Of a stretch of DNA of 11,890 nucleotides, positions 6,309 to 11,890 are shown piece after piece. Under the pieces are notes generated by a model. That model ran no database searches and was not told the DNA's origin. It was given only the letters and a program-made list of their open reading frames with translations. Position 1 is the stretch's first letter. Each line of letters starts with the position of its first letter. Source of the DNA: Desulfobacterales bacterium (GTDB lineage Bacteria > Desulfobacterota > Desulfobacteria > Desulfobacterales > BuS5); the NCBI GenBank assembly GCA_020056865.1, contig JAGVGX010000134.1, forward strand, positions 1-11,890, in the 5' to 3' direction. The position numbers and the translations under genes were made by a program.

Positions 6309-7118
6309 TTATGTATGAACACATCCTTCGGGCCATAATAATGATCTGATAAAAGCGCTTGGATCTTTTGCACGGACAAGGCTTTCTCCAACAAGAAAAT
6401 TGTTTATCCCCGCATCCATATTTTCTTCTATATCTCTTCTTGTTACAATTCCGCTTGCGGCAACAGGGATCTGATCCGGCGACAAAAGAGAAACAAGCTT
6501 AATTGAGTTATGTGTATCTGTTTCAAAAGAGCTTAAATTTCTGTTGTTAATCCCGATAAGTTTTGCTTTGGCCAATACTGCTGCCTCTATGTCCTTAGCG
6601 GAGTGAATTTCTACAAGCGCATCGAGTTTCAGTTCATCACATAGTTTCAGATAATCCTGCAACTGCTGTTGAGAAAGTATGCGTACAATAAGAAGTACTG
6701 CGTCTGCACCGGCAACAGCAGATTCATAAATCTGATAGGAAGAAATAAGAAAATCTTTTCTTAAAACCGGAAGGTGTGTGGCTTTTCTGGCCTGTTGAAG
6801 GTCTTCAATACTTCCCTTAAAGTATTTTTTATCTGTAAGAACCGATAATGCGGCCGCTCCACCATGTTCATATTTTTTCGCCAGTGCAACAGGATCAAGA
6901 TCGGAACATATAACCCCCCTGGAAGGAGACGCGCGTTTAATCTCAGCGATAATATTTGCACCTGAAGGCCCTGGTTTTTTCAACACGTTAAAAAATGGAC
7001 GTCTATCACGAGATAAAACAATATCTTTAGCAAGTGCACTTTCTGAAATATGTTTTTTCGCGTCTTTAACTTCTCTTTTTTTATGTTCAACGATGTCGAA
7101 TAAAAAATCTGCTGTCAT
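6309..7118 (-). CDS. trpC: Indole-3-glycerol phosphate synthase
   Basis: Converts CdRP to indole-3-glycerol phosphate with loss of CO2 and water. The protein has 269 residues, the normal single-domain length, and is not fused to TrpF. Its ATG overlaps the trpD stop (ATGA at 7115-7118), a sign of translational coupling. Catalytic landmarks by comparison with the Sulfolobus enzyme: Glu59 and Lys61 (IIAEIKRASPSRG), Lys121 (LRKDFL), Glu170 (ALVEIH), Asn191 (IGINNRNL), Ser222 (ASGI) and the phosphate-binding VGESL near 243-247. The residue before Ser222 is Ala221 (VAASGI), where most relatives have Glu (ESGI, Glu210 in Sulfolobus), an active-site position. Every other key residue is present, so I expect the fold and reaction to be conserved, possibly with altered kinetics. 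Confidence 0.96.
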   Translation of the reverse strand: MTADFLFDIVEHKKREVKDAKKHISESALAKDIVLSRDRRPFFNVLKKPGPSGANIIAEIKRASPSRGVICSDLDPVALAKKYEHGGAAALSVLTDKKYFKGSIEDLQQARKATHLPVLRKDFLISSYQIYESAVAGADAVLLIVRILSQQQLQDYLKLCDELKLDALVEIHSAKDIEAAVLAKAKLIGINNRNLSSFETDTHNSIKLVSLLSPDQIPVAASGIVTRRDIEENMDAGINNFLVGESLVRAKDPSAFIRSLLWPEGCVHT

Positions 7119-8134
7119 TGTGATATATCCTGCGTAAAATCAATCAGGTGATCCAGTTTCTTTGTAGCCGCCCCTTTGTCAATTGCATCGCCAGCCATAC
7201 GAATGCCTTCGCTTAAATCCTTTGCTTTGCCAACTGCCACAAGGGCTGCAGAAGCATTAATAAGAACCACATCTCGACGCGGGCTTTTTTCTCCGGCAAG
7301 AACCTGTCGGGTTATCTTCGCATTTACTTTTGGATCTCCTCCGGCCAGAGATGTTGAATCTGCAGGTTTGCCAAAGAATTCTTCAGGCGTAATCTCATAT
7401 GTTATCACGTTTCCATTTTTTAATTCTGAAATACGTGTCGGCGCACAAACGCTTATTTCATCCAGTCCGTCATGCCCATGCACCACAAAAGCGCGTTTTG
7501 AACCGAGACGTTTTAATGCTCTGGCAAACATTTCAGTTAACTGTGGGGCATAAACACCAATCACTTGGAAATCAGCCCCGGCAGGATTAGATAACGGCCC
7601 CACCATATTAAAAATTGATCGAATGCCGATTTCTTTTCTTGCAGTTGCAGCATACTTCATCGCACCGTGAAAAACAGGTGCGAACATAAACCCGATCCCT
7701 ATGTTTGCAATGGATTGCTCCGCCGTTCGAGGATCTGTTCCCAGTTTTACGCCAAGTGTTTCAAGCAGATCTGCGCTGCCGCAACGACTCGAAACAGAAC
7801 GATTCCCGTGCTTTGCAACCGGCACACCGCACCCGGCAACAACAAACGCAGATGTTGTTGATATATTAAACGTATCTGCGCCATCGCCGCCGGTCCCACA
7901 GGTGTCAACAACATTGAGGCCAACTGTCTGTATTCGAACTGCTTTTTCTCTCATGGCCCTTGCTGCGCCTGCAAGCTCTTCAAAAGTTTCACCTTTTGTT
8001 GAAAGCGCCGCCATGAACGCTCCGATTTGTGAATCTGTCAGAACTCCGGAAAAAATTTCATTGATCATACAAAACATCTCTTCTTCACCAAGATCAACGT
8101 TTTTGATTATTTTTTCCAGATAGGCTCTGAACAT
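7115..8134 (-). CDS. trpD: Anthranilate phosphoribosyltransferase
   Basis: Transfers phosphoribose from PRPP to anthranilate, the second step of the branch. The 339 residues match the usual family length. Visible motifs are the PRPP-binding GTGGD at 80-84 in VDTCGTGGDGADTFN, the anthranilate/PRPP loop KHGNRSVSSRCGSAD at 108-121 or so, RSIFNMVGPLSNPA around 190-205, and the metal-binding acidic DGLDE. It is a stand-alone enzyme, not fused to the TrpG glutaminase as in enteric bacteria. The ATG at 8134 has GAAGGAAG about 10 nt upstream. An 80-nt gap separates it from trpG, the only gap of that size inside the operon; the stop overlaps the trpC start. Confidence 0.97.
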   Translation of the reverse strand: MFRAYLEKIIKNVDLGEEEMFCMINEIFSGVLTDSQIGAFMAALSTKGETFEELAGAARAMREKAVRIQTVGLNVVDTCGTGGDGADTFNISTTSAFVVAGCGVPVAKHGNRSVSSRCGSADLLETLGVKLGTDPRTAEQSIANIGIGFMFAPVFHGAMKYAATARKEIGIRSIFNMVGPLSNPAGADFQVIGVYAPQLTEMFARALKRLGSKRAFVVHGHDGLDEISVCAPTRISELKNGNVITYEITPEEFFGKPADSTSLAGGDPKVNAKITRQVLAGEKSPRRDVVLINASAALVAVGKAKDLSEGIRMAGDAIDKGAATKKLDHLIDFTQDISQ

Positions 8135-8177
8135 TGTTTTTGTCTTCCTTCATCAACAAAAAGGACATATAACATCG

Positions 8178-8193
8178 TTTAACGTGGGTTAAA
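8178..8193. promoter_or_regulatory. Perfect inverted repeat in the trpG-trpD gap
   Basis: TTTAAC-GTGG-GTTAAA, with 6-bp arms and a 4-bp centre, sits in the 80-nt space between trpG and trpD. It could be a regulator site or a small RNA hairpin affecting processing. I see no convincing -35/-10 pair with normal spacing here, so an internal promoter is not supported. Confidence 0.3.
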
Positions 8194-8214
8194 ATTATCA
8201 AACACCCCTGCTTT

Positions 8215-8781
8215 TCATACAAGATCAATAAAGTTTTCTAACATCTTCATTCCCGACCGGGTCATGATGGATTCAGGATGGAACTGGATCCCTTCGATAG
8301 GGTATTCCTTGTGCCTTATCCCCATAATTTCACCATCATCAGCTTCAGAACTGATGATAAAGCATTCCGGCAAACTTGCCCTTGAAACGGACAGAGAATG
8401 GTAACGCATGGCTGGAAAAGTCGTTTCAATCCCCTTGTAAACGCCTTTGCCATCCGATGAAATCTCAGACGTTTTCCCATGCATGATATATTTGGCTGAA
8501 ACAATATCACCCCCAAAAGCAGCTGCAATCGACTGATGGCCCAAACATACACCAAGAATGGGGATTTTTCCTGAAAAAAACGTTATGGCTGGAACAGACA
8601 ACCCTGCAGTTTCCGGTCGCCCTGGCCCTGGAGAGATAACCAGCCCGGAAGGCTCCAACGATGCAAGTTCTTTTAAAGTCACAGCGTCGTTTCTCACTAC
8701 GTTCACGCTGGCTCCGATCTGTTCAATATATTGGACAAGATTGTAGGTAAACGAGTCATAGTTATCAATCATAACAATCAT
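8215..8781 (-). CDS. trpG: Anthranilate synthase glutaminase subunit
   Basis: Class I glutamine amidotransferase that supplies ammonia to TrpE for anthranilate formation. The 188 residues match the family. Motifs: oxyanion-region PGPGRPE at 51-57, nucleophile Cys79 in GVCLGHQSIAAAFGG, MRYHSL at 125-130, and the His168/Glu170 pair in GIQFHPES. The Cys-His-Glu triad is complete. The start overlaps the trpE stop (ATGA, 8778-8781), which fits equal synthesis of the two subunits. No folate pabA/pabB genes are visible, so this subunit might also serve aminodeoxychorismate synthase, as in some bacteria with a single copy; that is inference. An 80-nt gap follows before trpD. Confidence 0.97.
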   Translation of the reverse strand: MIVMIDNYDSFTYNLVQYIEQIGASVNVVRNDAVTLKELASLEPSGLVISPGPGRPETAGLSVPAITFFSGKIPILGVCLGHQSIAAAFGGDIVSAKYIMHGKTSEISSDGKGVYKGIETTFPAMRYHSLSVSRASLPECFIISSEADDGEIMGIRHKEYPIEGIQFHPESIMTRSGMKMLENFIDLV

Positions 8782-10277
8782 GGCTCTTCTCCGCGCTGTA
8801 AAAGTTGCAGGGCTTTTTGAATTGACATGGCCTTGTTGATGGTTTCTATCCTTTCTTTTTCAGGGTCGGAATCGTAAACAATACCCGCACCTGCCCTTAC
8901 AGTTAATACGCCTTTTTCAATACACGCGGTTCTTATGGTAATCGCCATATCCATATTGCCGCTAAATGAAATGTATCCTACCGCTCCTCCGTAAGGGCCT
9001 CGGCACTCCTTTTCAATATCAGCAATAATCTCCATGGCTCTTACCTTGGGTGCGCCGGAAAGTGTTCCTGCAGGAAAAGTTGCTCTTATCAGTTCCCATG
9101 CATCACAATCAGGTTTTAAACGGCTTGTTATGTTGGAAACAATATGCATGACATGGGAATATTTCTCCACAATCATCAGATCTGTCACATGAACCGACCC
9201 TGTTTGTGACACACGTCCCAGATCATTACGGCCCAGATCAACCAGCATAAGGTGCTCTGCACGTTCTTTTGCATCAGCAAGCAACTCTTGAGCAAGGCGC
9301 TGATCTTCCATCTCATTTTCCCCCCTTGGTCTTGTGCCGGCAATAGGACGAAGATTTGCAAGCCCGTTTTCCAGCCTTACCATTGTTTCCGGTGAAGAGC
9401 CCACAAGAACCGTATGATTTAAATGCATGAAAAAAAGATACGGAGATGGATTGACATATCTCTGAATTCTATAAAGAGACAAAGGGTCCGGCGGATCAGC
9501 ACACACAAAAGGCTGAGAGATAACGGTTTGGATGACATCACCGGCAAGAATATGTTCCTTTACTTTGCCAACACGCTTTCGAAATGTTTCATTTTCAAGC
9601 ACTGGCAAAAGCCTGTAATCTTTTTTATGTAAAGAAGATTCCACAGTTATGCTAGGATGGTTGATGATATCTTGTATGGACTGGCATCGATTTTTTGCGG
9701 ATGCAAACATCTCGTTAATATCTTGATCTGACCGATGTGTTTGATCAATAAAGCAAATGGCAATGCAAAGCAAAGTATTGCGTATATTGTCAAAAATCAG
9801 AACTTCATCAGGAATCATAAAGTCTGCGATAGGCGTGTTTTCAGGCAACAGGTTCGGTATTTTCTCAAAAAATGATACCATCTCATACGTTAAATAGCCA
9901 ACCAGCCCTCCCCAGAACCTGGGCAGTTCAGGGACATATGCCGGATTAAACCGACTCATAAAATCCCTTAAAACAGCCAACGGATCACCATTGTGTAAAA
10001 TGTTTGTCACAGATCCGTTTTCCAGTATTCTGACCTCACGCGAAAATACCTGCACATGGCTTTTTGCAGAAACGCTCAAGAAACTGAATCTTCCCCATCG
10101 TTCACCGCCCTCAACACTTTCTAAAAGAAAAGCAGGGCCTTTATTTTGATACATTTTTTTTAATACAGAAACAGGGGTTTCCGTATCTGCAAGAATTTCA
10201 ACACAAACAGGTATCACGTTGTGCTTTTTAGCAAGTTTTTTAAATTGGGCTTTATCAGGAAATTGCCGAATAAACAT
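8778..10277 (-). CDS. trpE: Anthranilate synthase component I
   Basis: Makes anthranilate from chorismate with ammonia from TrpG, the committed step to tryptophan. The 499 residues comprise an N-terminal allosteric lobe with LLES at 51-54, the motif linked to tryptophan feedback inhibition, and a chorismate-binding core. The core holds LVGSSPETMVRL (291-302), PIAGTRPRG (311-319), HLMLVDLGRNDLGRV (342-356), GTLSGAPK (404-411) and GYISFSGNMDMAITIRT (434-450). All usual catalytic blocks are present. Pro256 in VISQPF stands where Arg is more common (SQR); significance unknown. The ATG at 10277 is preceded by AAGGGA and follows a classic attenuator, so expression is set by tryptophan supply and activity probably by feedback. 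PabB is a possible confusion, but the adjacent trp genes settle it. Confidence 0.97.
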   Translation of the reverse strand: MFIRQFPDKAQFKKLAKKHNVIPVCVEILADTETPVSVLKKMYQNKGPAFLLESVEGGERWGRFSFLSVSAKSHVQVFSREVRILENGSVTNILHNGDPLAVLRDFMSRFNPAYVPELPRFWGGLVGYLTYEMVSFFEKIPNLLPENTPIADFMIPDEVLIFDNIRNTLLCIAICFIDQTHRSDQDINEMFASAKNRCQSIQDIINHPSITVESSLHKKDYRLLPVLENETFRKRVGKVKEHILAGDVIQTVISQPFVCADPPDPLSLYRIQRYVNPSPYLFFMHLNHTVLVGSSPETMVRLENGLANLRPIAGTRPRGENEMEDQRLAQELLADAKERAEHLMLVDLGRNDLGRVSQTGSVHVTDLMIVEKYSHVMHIVSNITSRLKPDCDAWELIRATFPAGTLSGAPKVRAMEIIADIEKECRGPYGGAVGYISFSGNMDMAITIRTACIEKGVLTVRAGAGIVYDSDPEKERIETINKAMSIQKALQLLQRGEEP

Positions 10278-10310
10278 CGTATCCCTTTTTTTTATATGTT
10301 ATGACCTTTT

Positions 10311-10348
10311 AAAAAAAAAGACCGTAAGCCATTTGGGCTGCCACGGTC
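10311..10348 (-). terminator. trp attenuator (rho-independent terminator in the trpE leader)
   Basis: On the - strand: GACCGT, a GGC bulge, AGCC, loop CAAAT, GGCT, a T, ACGGTC, then nine T. Outer 6-bp and inner 4-bp stems are perfect. It lies between the leader peptide and trpE, 33 nt before the trpE ATG, so it would stop transcription when tryptophan is plentiful. Confidence 0.9.
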
Positions 10349-10432
10349 GATACATTGATAAACCAGATAACGTAAACCAGATAGCGTTTTACTGGTCGGT
10401 ATTTTGGGGCAGACCCTTACCCTGCGCCTGCC
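10335..10432 (-). promoter_or_regulatory. Competing hairpins of the trp attenuator
   Basis: Three segments share complementary sequence. Segment 1, GGCAGGC (10426-10432), overlaps the second Trp codon. Segment 2 is GGGTCTGCC (10408-10416). Segment 3, GGCAGCCC (10335-10342), is part of the 5' arm of the terminator. Segments 1 and 2 can pair over 7 bp (one G-U); segments 2 and 3 over 8 bp with one bulged U. A ribosome stalled at the Trp codons would cover segment 1, free segment 2 to pair with 3, and so disrupt the terminator. Pairing was judged by eye. Confidence 0.72.
10359..10383. repeat. 11-bp direct repeat within the trp leader
   Basis: TAAACCAGATA occurs at 10359-10369 and 10373-10383 (period 14 bp), between attenuator segments 2 and 3. 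It probably arose by local duplication and sets the spacing between the segments. No separate function is evident. Confidence 0.5.
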
Positions 10433-10484
10433 ATTGCCAGCATTTATCTTTCAAATATTCGATTTCCATATGGTTTTTTTGCAT
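10389..10484 (-). CDS. trpL: trp operon leader peptide
   Basis: A 31-codon open frame with Trp16 and Trp18 separated by one Gln (KCWQWQAQ), a strong enrichment for the rarest residue. AGGA lies 7 nt upstream of the ATG, and the ATG is about 22 nt from the predicted transcription start. It precedes a rho-independent terminator and trpE on the same strand. The product is expected to be regulatory only: ribosome progress through the Trp codons reports charged tRNA-Trp and selects between terminator and antiterminator. A second in-frame ATG at codon 6 could also serve as a start without losing the Trp codons. Confidence 0.82.
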   Translation of the reverse strand: MQKNHMEIEYLKDKCWQWQAQGKGLPQNTDQ

Positions 10485-10512
10485 TTTTCTTTCCTGCAAG
10501 ATGTTGTGTTAG

Positions 10513-10540
10513 CCTATATATCTTTTCCCATGCTTGTCAA
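10513..10540 (-). promoter_or_regulatory. trp operon promoter
   Basis: On the - strand a perfect TTGACA (10535-10540) is followed after 16 bp by TATAGG (10513-10518), within TATATAGGCT. It lies about 30 nt upstream of the leader peptide and has an A/T run upstream of the -35. No sequence like the enteric TrpR operator is apparent, so attenuation looks like the main control. Confidence 0.7.
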
Positions 10541-10559
10541 GATTTTTTTAAACCGGTTC

Positions 10560-10606
10560 CACAAATTTGTGTTTGATTTTATCAAAATTAGGTGATAACT
10601 TATATT
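10560..10606 (+). promoter_or_regulatory. Toxin-antitoxin operon promoter and operator repeats
   Basis: Upstream of the antitoxin gene are three inverted repeats: the perfect 12-bp palindrome CACAAATTTGTG (10560-10571), TTTGAT-N3-ATCAAA (10572-10586), and TTATCA-N8-TGATAA (10579-10584 with 10593-10598). A plausible promoter is TTATCA (10579-10584), 16 bp, TATATT (10601-10606). Antitoxins of this family usually repress their own operon by binding palindromes at the promoter, so these are candidate sites. The region also separates this operon from the divergent trp promoter. Confidence 0.5.
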
Positions 10607-10635
10607 ATATAAGCGCTTTGTTCAAAGGAGGAACC

Positions 10636-10905
10636 ATGCCAATCATAAAATCTATATCAAGCCTTCGCAATCAAACGAGAGATATTGCTTCGTTGTGCCA
10701 TGAACAAGACGAACCTGTTTATTTGACCAAGAACGGCGAGGGTGACCTCGTTGTTATGAGTATCAAACACTATGAAAGACTCAAAGCGAGGGTCGACCTT
10801 TTTGGGAAACTTGCTGTCGCTCAAGCCCAGGCTGCGGCAGGGGAAAAAGGACTTACTCATACGCAAGTGATGAAAAAACTTCGGCAGCAATTGCATGGCA
10901 AATAA
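10636..10905 (+). CDS. Phd/YefM-family antitoxin
   Basis: 89 residues from an ATG with AAAGGAGG 5-12 nt upstream; a longer frame beginning at 10567 lacks such a site and its extra residues do not look like the family. The N-terminal half (MPIIKSISSLRNQTRDI, then DEPVYLTKNGEGDLVVMS and YERLKAR) is the Phd/YefM fold, which binds DNA as a dimer. The C-terminal part (about 52-89), rich in Ala, Gln and Lys and ending in a predicted helix, would wrap and neutralise the toxin. The gene overlaps the toxin gene by 11 nt, the normal order for this type II system. Autorepression of the operon is expected from the family. Confidence 0.9.
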   Translation: MPIIKSISSLRNQTRDIASLCHEQDEPVYLTKNGEGDLVVMSIKHYERLKARVDLFGKLAVAQAQAAAGEKGLTHTQVMKKLRQQLHGK

Positions 10906-11200
10906 ATACATTCTCCGTTACCTTCCTGTTGCTGTTGACGACCTTATCTCAATTTTCGACTGGATTGCAAGTGACAATCCTGATAACGCCGCAGCTTTTA
11001 TCGAAAAACTCGATCAACGTATTGGCAATCTTAAAATACTCCCCTTTCTTGGCCGGATACCACGAGATGACAAACTTAAAAACTCAGGTTATCGTGTTCT
11101 TGTAATCGACTCCTGCCTTGCATTCTACATCATTCGTGGCAAAACTGTTGAAATTCACCGCGTTGTTCACGGTTCCCGGAATTTAGATAACATTTTTTAG
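10895..11200 (+). CDS. RelE/ParE-family toxin
   Basis: 101 residues; the ATG lies inside the 3' end of the antitoxin gene. The pattern matches the RelE/ParE fold: two N-terminal helices (AVDDLISIFDWIA, DNAAAFIEKLDQRI), then LPFLGRIPRD, GYRVLVID, a beta-strand pair with CLAFYIIRGKTVEIHRVVHGSRN, and a short tail. RelE members cut mRNA on the ribosome and ParE members poison gyrase; the sequence alone does not say which this is. The RVVHGSRN end is typical of the plasmid-stabilisation branch. It needs co-expression with the upstream antitoxin. No obvious terminator follows before the convergent restriction gene. Confidence 0.88.
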   Translation: MANKYILRYLPVAVDDLISIFDWIASDNPDNAAAFIEKLDQRIGNLKILPFLGRIPRDDKLKNSGYRVLVIDSCLAFYIIRGKTVEIHRVVHGSRNLDNIF

Positions 11201-11260
11201 GTTTTGATTTTCTCCTTTTTTGTCATAACCTGCCTCTTGAATGATTGATAACGTCATCGG

Positions 11261-11347
11261 GTTCAACAGGTGGTTAACTGCCTTCACTCCTCTCCCGCGT
11301 CCGCGCCAACTTTAGCCAGCCATAGTTTAACAGGTTCGTTCACCTGT
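11261..11347. repeat. Imperfect repeat pair and hairpin between toxin and restriction genes
   Basis: GTTCAACAGGT (11261-11271) and GTTTAACAGGT (11325-11335) match at 10 of 11 bases. The second copy also forms ACAGGT-N6-ACCTGT (11330-11347). It lies just past the stop of the restriction gene on - but lacks a U tail. The rest of 11201-11355 shows no gene. Confidence 0.35.
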
Positions 11348-11355
11348 ATCACTAC

Positions 11356-11890
11356 TTAACTACTTCCATATTCGTAATGCTTTGTCAGTGTATCAAATCC
11401 CATATTTAGTTTTACCACATCATGGGGAATCAGAATATACTTCCATGGCTTGCCGCCGTTTTGTGAGGTGAATTCGGTTGCATGCATGCAATAGGTAAGG
11501 GCTGCCTGAGATTTTTCCTGCACTTCGGCTGAATCAATATCGCCGTCCTTTTTAGTTTCAATCATATAGATGGTGTCGGCTGTTTCCGCTACAAAGTCAG
11601 GATGATATTGTCTGGAATTGTGTTCCCAGTAAATATGAAACTGATTGGCGGCCGGGCGCAGCCATTTCAGAACTGCCTTATCCTGCTCTAAGATACAGGC
11701 AAAGTCTTTTTCTGTTTTTGAATCAAATTTATACAGGGTGTGGCAGGCTTTTTTAAAACCGGAAAATACTTTACTCGGAATTGTGTTGGTCGGTGTTATG
11801 GTTTCTGTATAATGGTGAATGCTGTCTTTTGTGTATTTTGAGAAATTATGGTCTTCTATTTTGGTAAAGGGCTTCACAATAGGTTTTTCG
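11356..11890 (-). CDS. Type III restriction enzyme (Res) C-terminal nuclease region, 5' end outside window
   Basis: The frame is open to the right window edge; the GTG at 11877 is an internal codon, and in-frame residues EKPIV precede it. Numbered from that GTG, the sequence contains FDSKTEKDFACILEQD (51-66), VLKWLRPA (69-76), and YHPDFVAE followed by IYMIETK (91-109). Glu57, Asp94, Glu107 and Lys109 fit a PD-(D/E)xK nuclease core, and the pattern is characteristic of the C-terminal end of type III Res subunits and related DEAD/DEAH helicase-nucleases. The full protein would translocate on DNA using an N-terminal helicase (not seen) and cleave unmodified DNA together with a Mod methyltransferase. 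Whether a mod gene and an intact helicase exist to the right is unknown. Stop TAA at 11356-11358. Confidence 0.8.
   Translation of the reverse strand, partial: EKPIVKPFTKIEDHNFSKYTKDSIHHYTETITPTNTIPSKVFSGFKKACHTLYKFDSKTEKDFACILEQDKAVLKWLRPAANQFHIYWEHNSRQYHPDFVAETADTIYMIETKKDGDIDSAEVQEKSQAALTYCMHATEFTSQNGGKPWKYILIPHDVVKLNMGFDTLTKHYEYGSS

Noticed and set aside
6301..6336. Longer trpF start at 6336 overlapping trpC by 28 nt
   Set aside because: No ribosome binding site precedes it, and the extra residues lie before the conserved VKICGLT start; ATG at 6300 has an AAGG and clears the trpC stop.
8135..8214. Internal promoter upstream of trpD
   Set aside because: TTGATA and TTATAT boxes exist, but the spacing is about 23 bp, too long for a normal sigma-70 promoter.
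10567..10635. N-terminal extension of the antitoxin
   Set aside because: AAAGGAGG directly before ATG 10636 and the family-typical start MPIIKSIS make the shorter protein clearly better.
11261..11347. Integron attC-like site between the toxin and restriction genes
   Set aside because: A GTTTAAC motif is present, but no matching core/inverse-core pair at the right spacing and no integrase; treated as a simple repeat.

Overview
This looks like chromosomal DNA of an anaerobic bacterium, most likely a deltaproteobacterium (Desulfobacterota) of the sulfate-reducer type. That is inferred from the mix of a glycyl radical enzyme resembling the fumarate-adding hydrocarbon-activating enzymes, a compact trpEGDCF operon, and AT-rich intergenic DNA; there is no rRNA or other marker to prove it. 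Both ends of the window cut through genes.

Left block (1-2678, + strand): a three-gene operon for a Gld-type ABC transporter. It holds the 3' part of a GldG-like auxiliary protein, a small DUF4340 protein, and a GldA-type ATPase split into two frames at a run of eleven A. No permease is visible; it may lie to the left. A symmetrical A/G-C/T hairpin (2722-2767) can terminate this operon and the convergent gene that follows.

Middle (2786-5613, - strand): one 842-residue glycyl radical enzyme with its own promoter and a leader of about 210 nt. The residue after-next to its radical cysteine is not Glu, an Arg sits 15 residues after the cysteine, and the Cys-Gly distance is 336. This pattern points to the fumarate-adding X-succinate synthase group (benzyl-/alkylsuccinate synthase) rather than to decarboxylases or dehydratases. 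No activating enzyme or small subunits are encoded beside it. Its promoter is embedded in two perfect inverted repeats.

Tryptophan block (5614-10540, - strand): promoter, trpL leader peptide with a Trp-Gln-Trp motif, a transcription attenuator with competing hairpins, then trpE, trpG, trpD, trpC and trpF. Together these convert chorismate to indole-3-glycerol phosphate. trpB and trpA, needed for the last step, are not in the window; the glycyl radical enzyme gene sits where they might be expected. TrpC and TrpF each carry a substitution at a position usually held by a catalytic acid.

Right block (10560-11890): divergent from trp, a Phd/YefM-RelE/ParE toxin-antitoxin pair (+) with inverted repeats in its promoter, then the C-terminal nuclease end of a type III restriction enzyme (-), cut by the window edge. 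This end looks like an accessory defence segment next to a housekeeping operon. I saw no tRNA, rRNA, CRISPR array, insertion sequence or replication origin.
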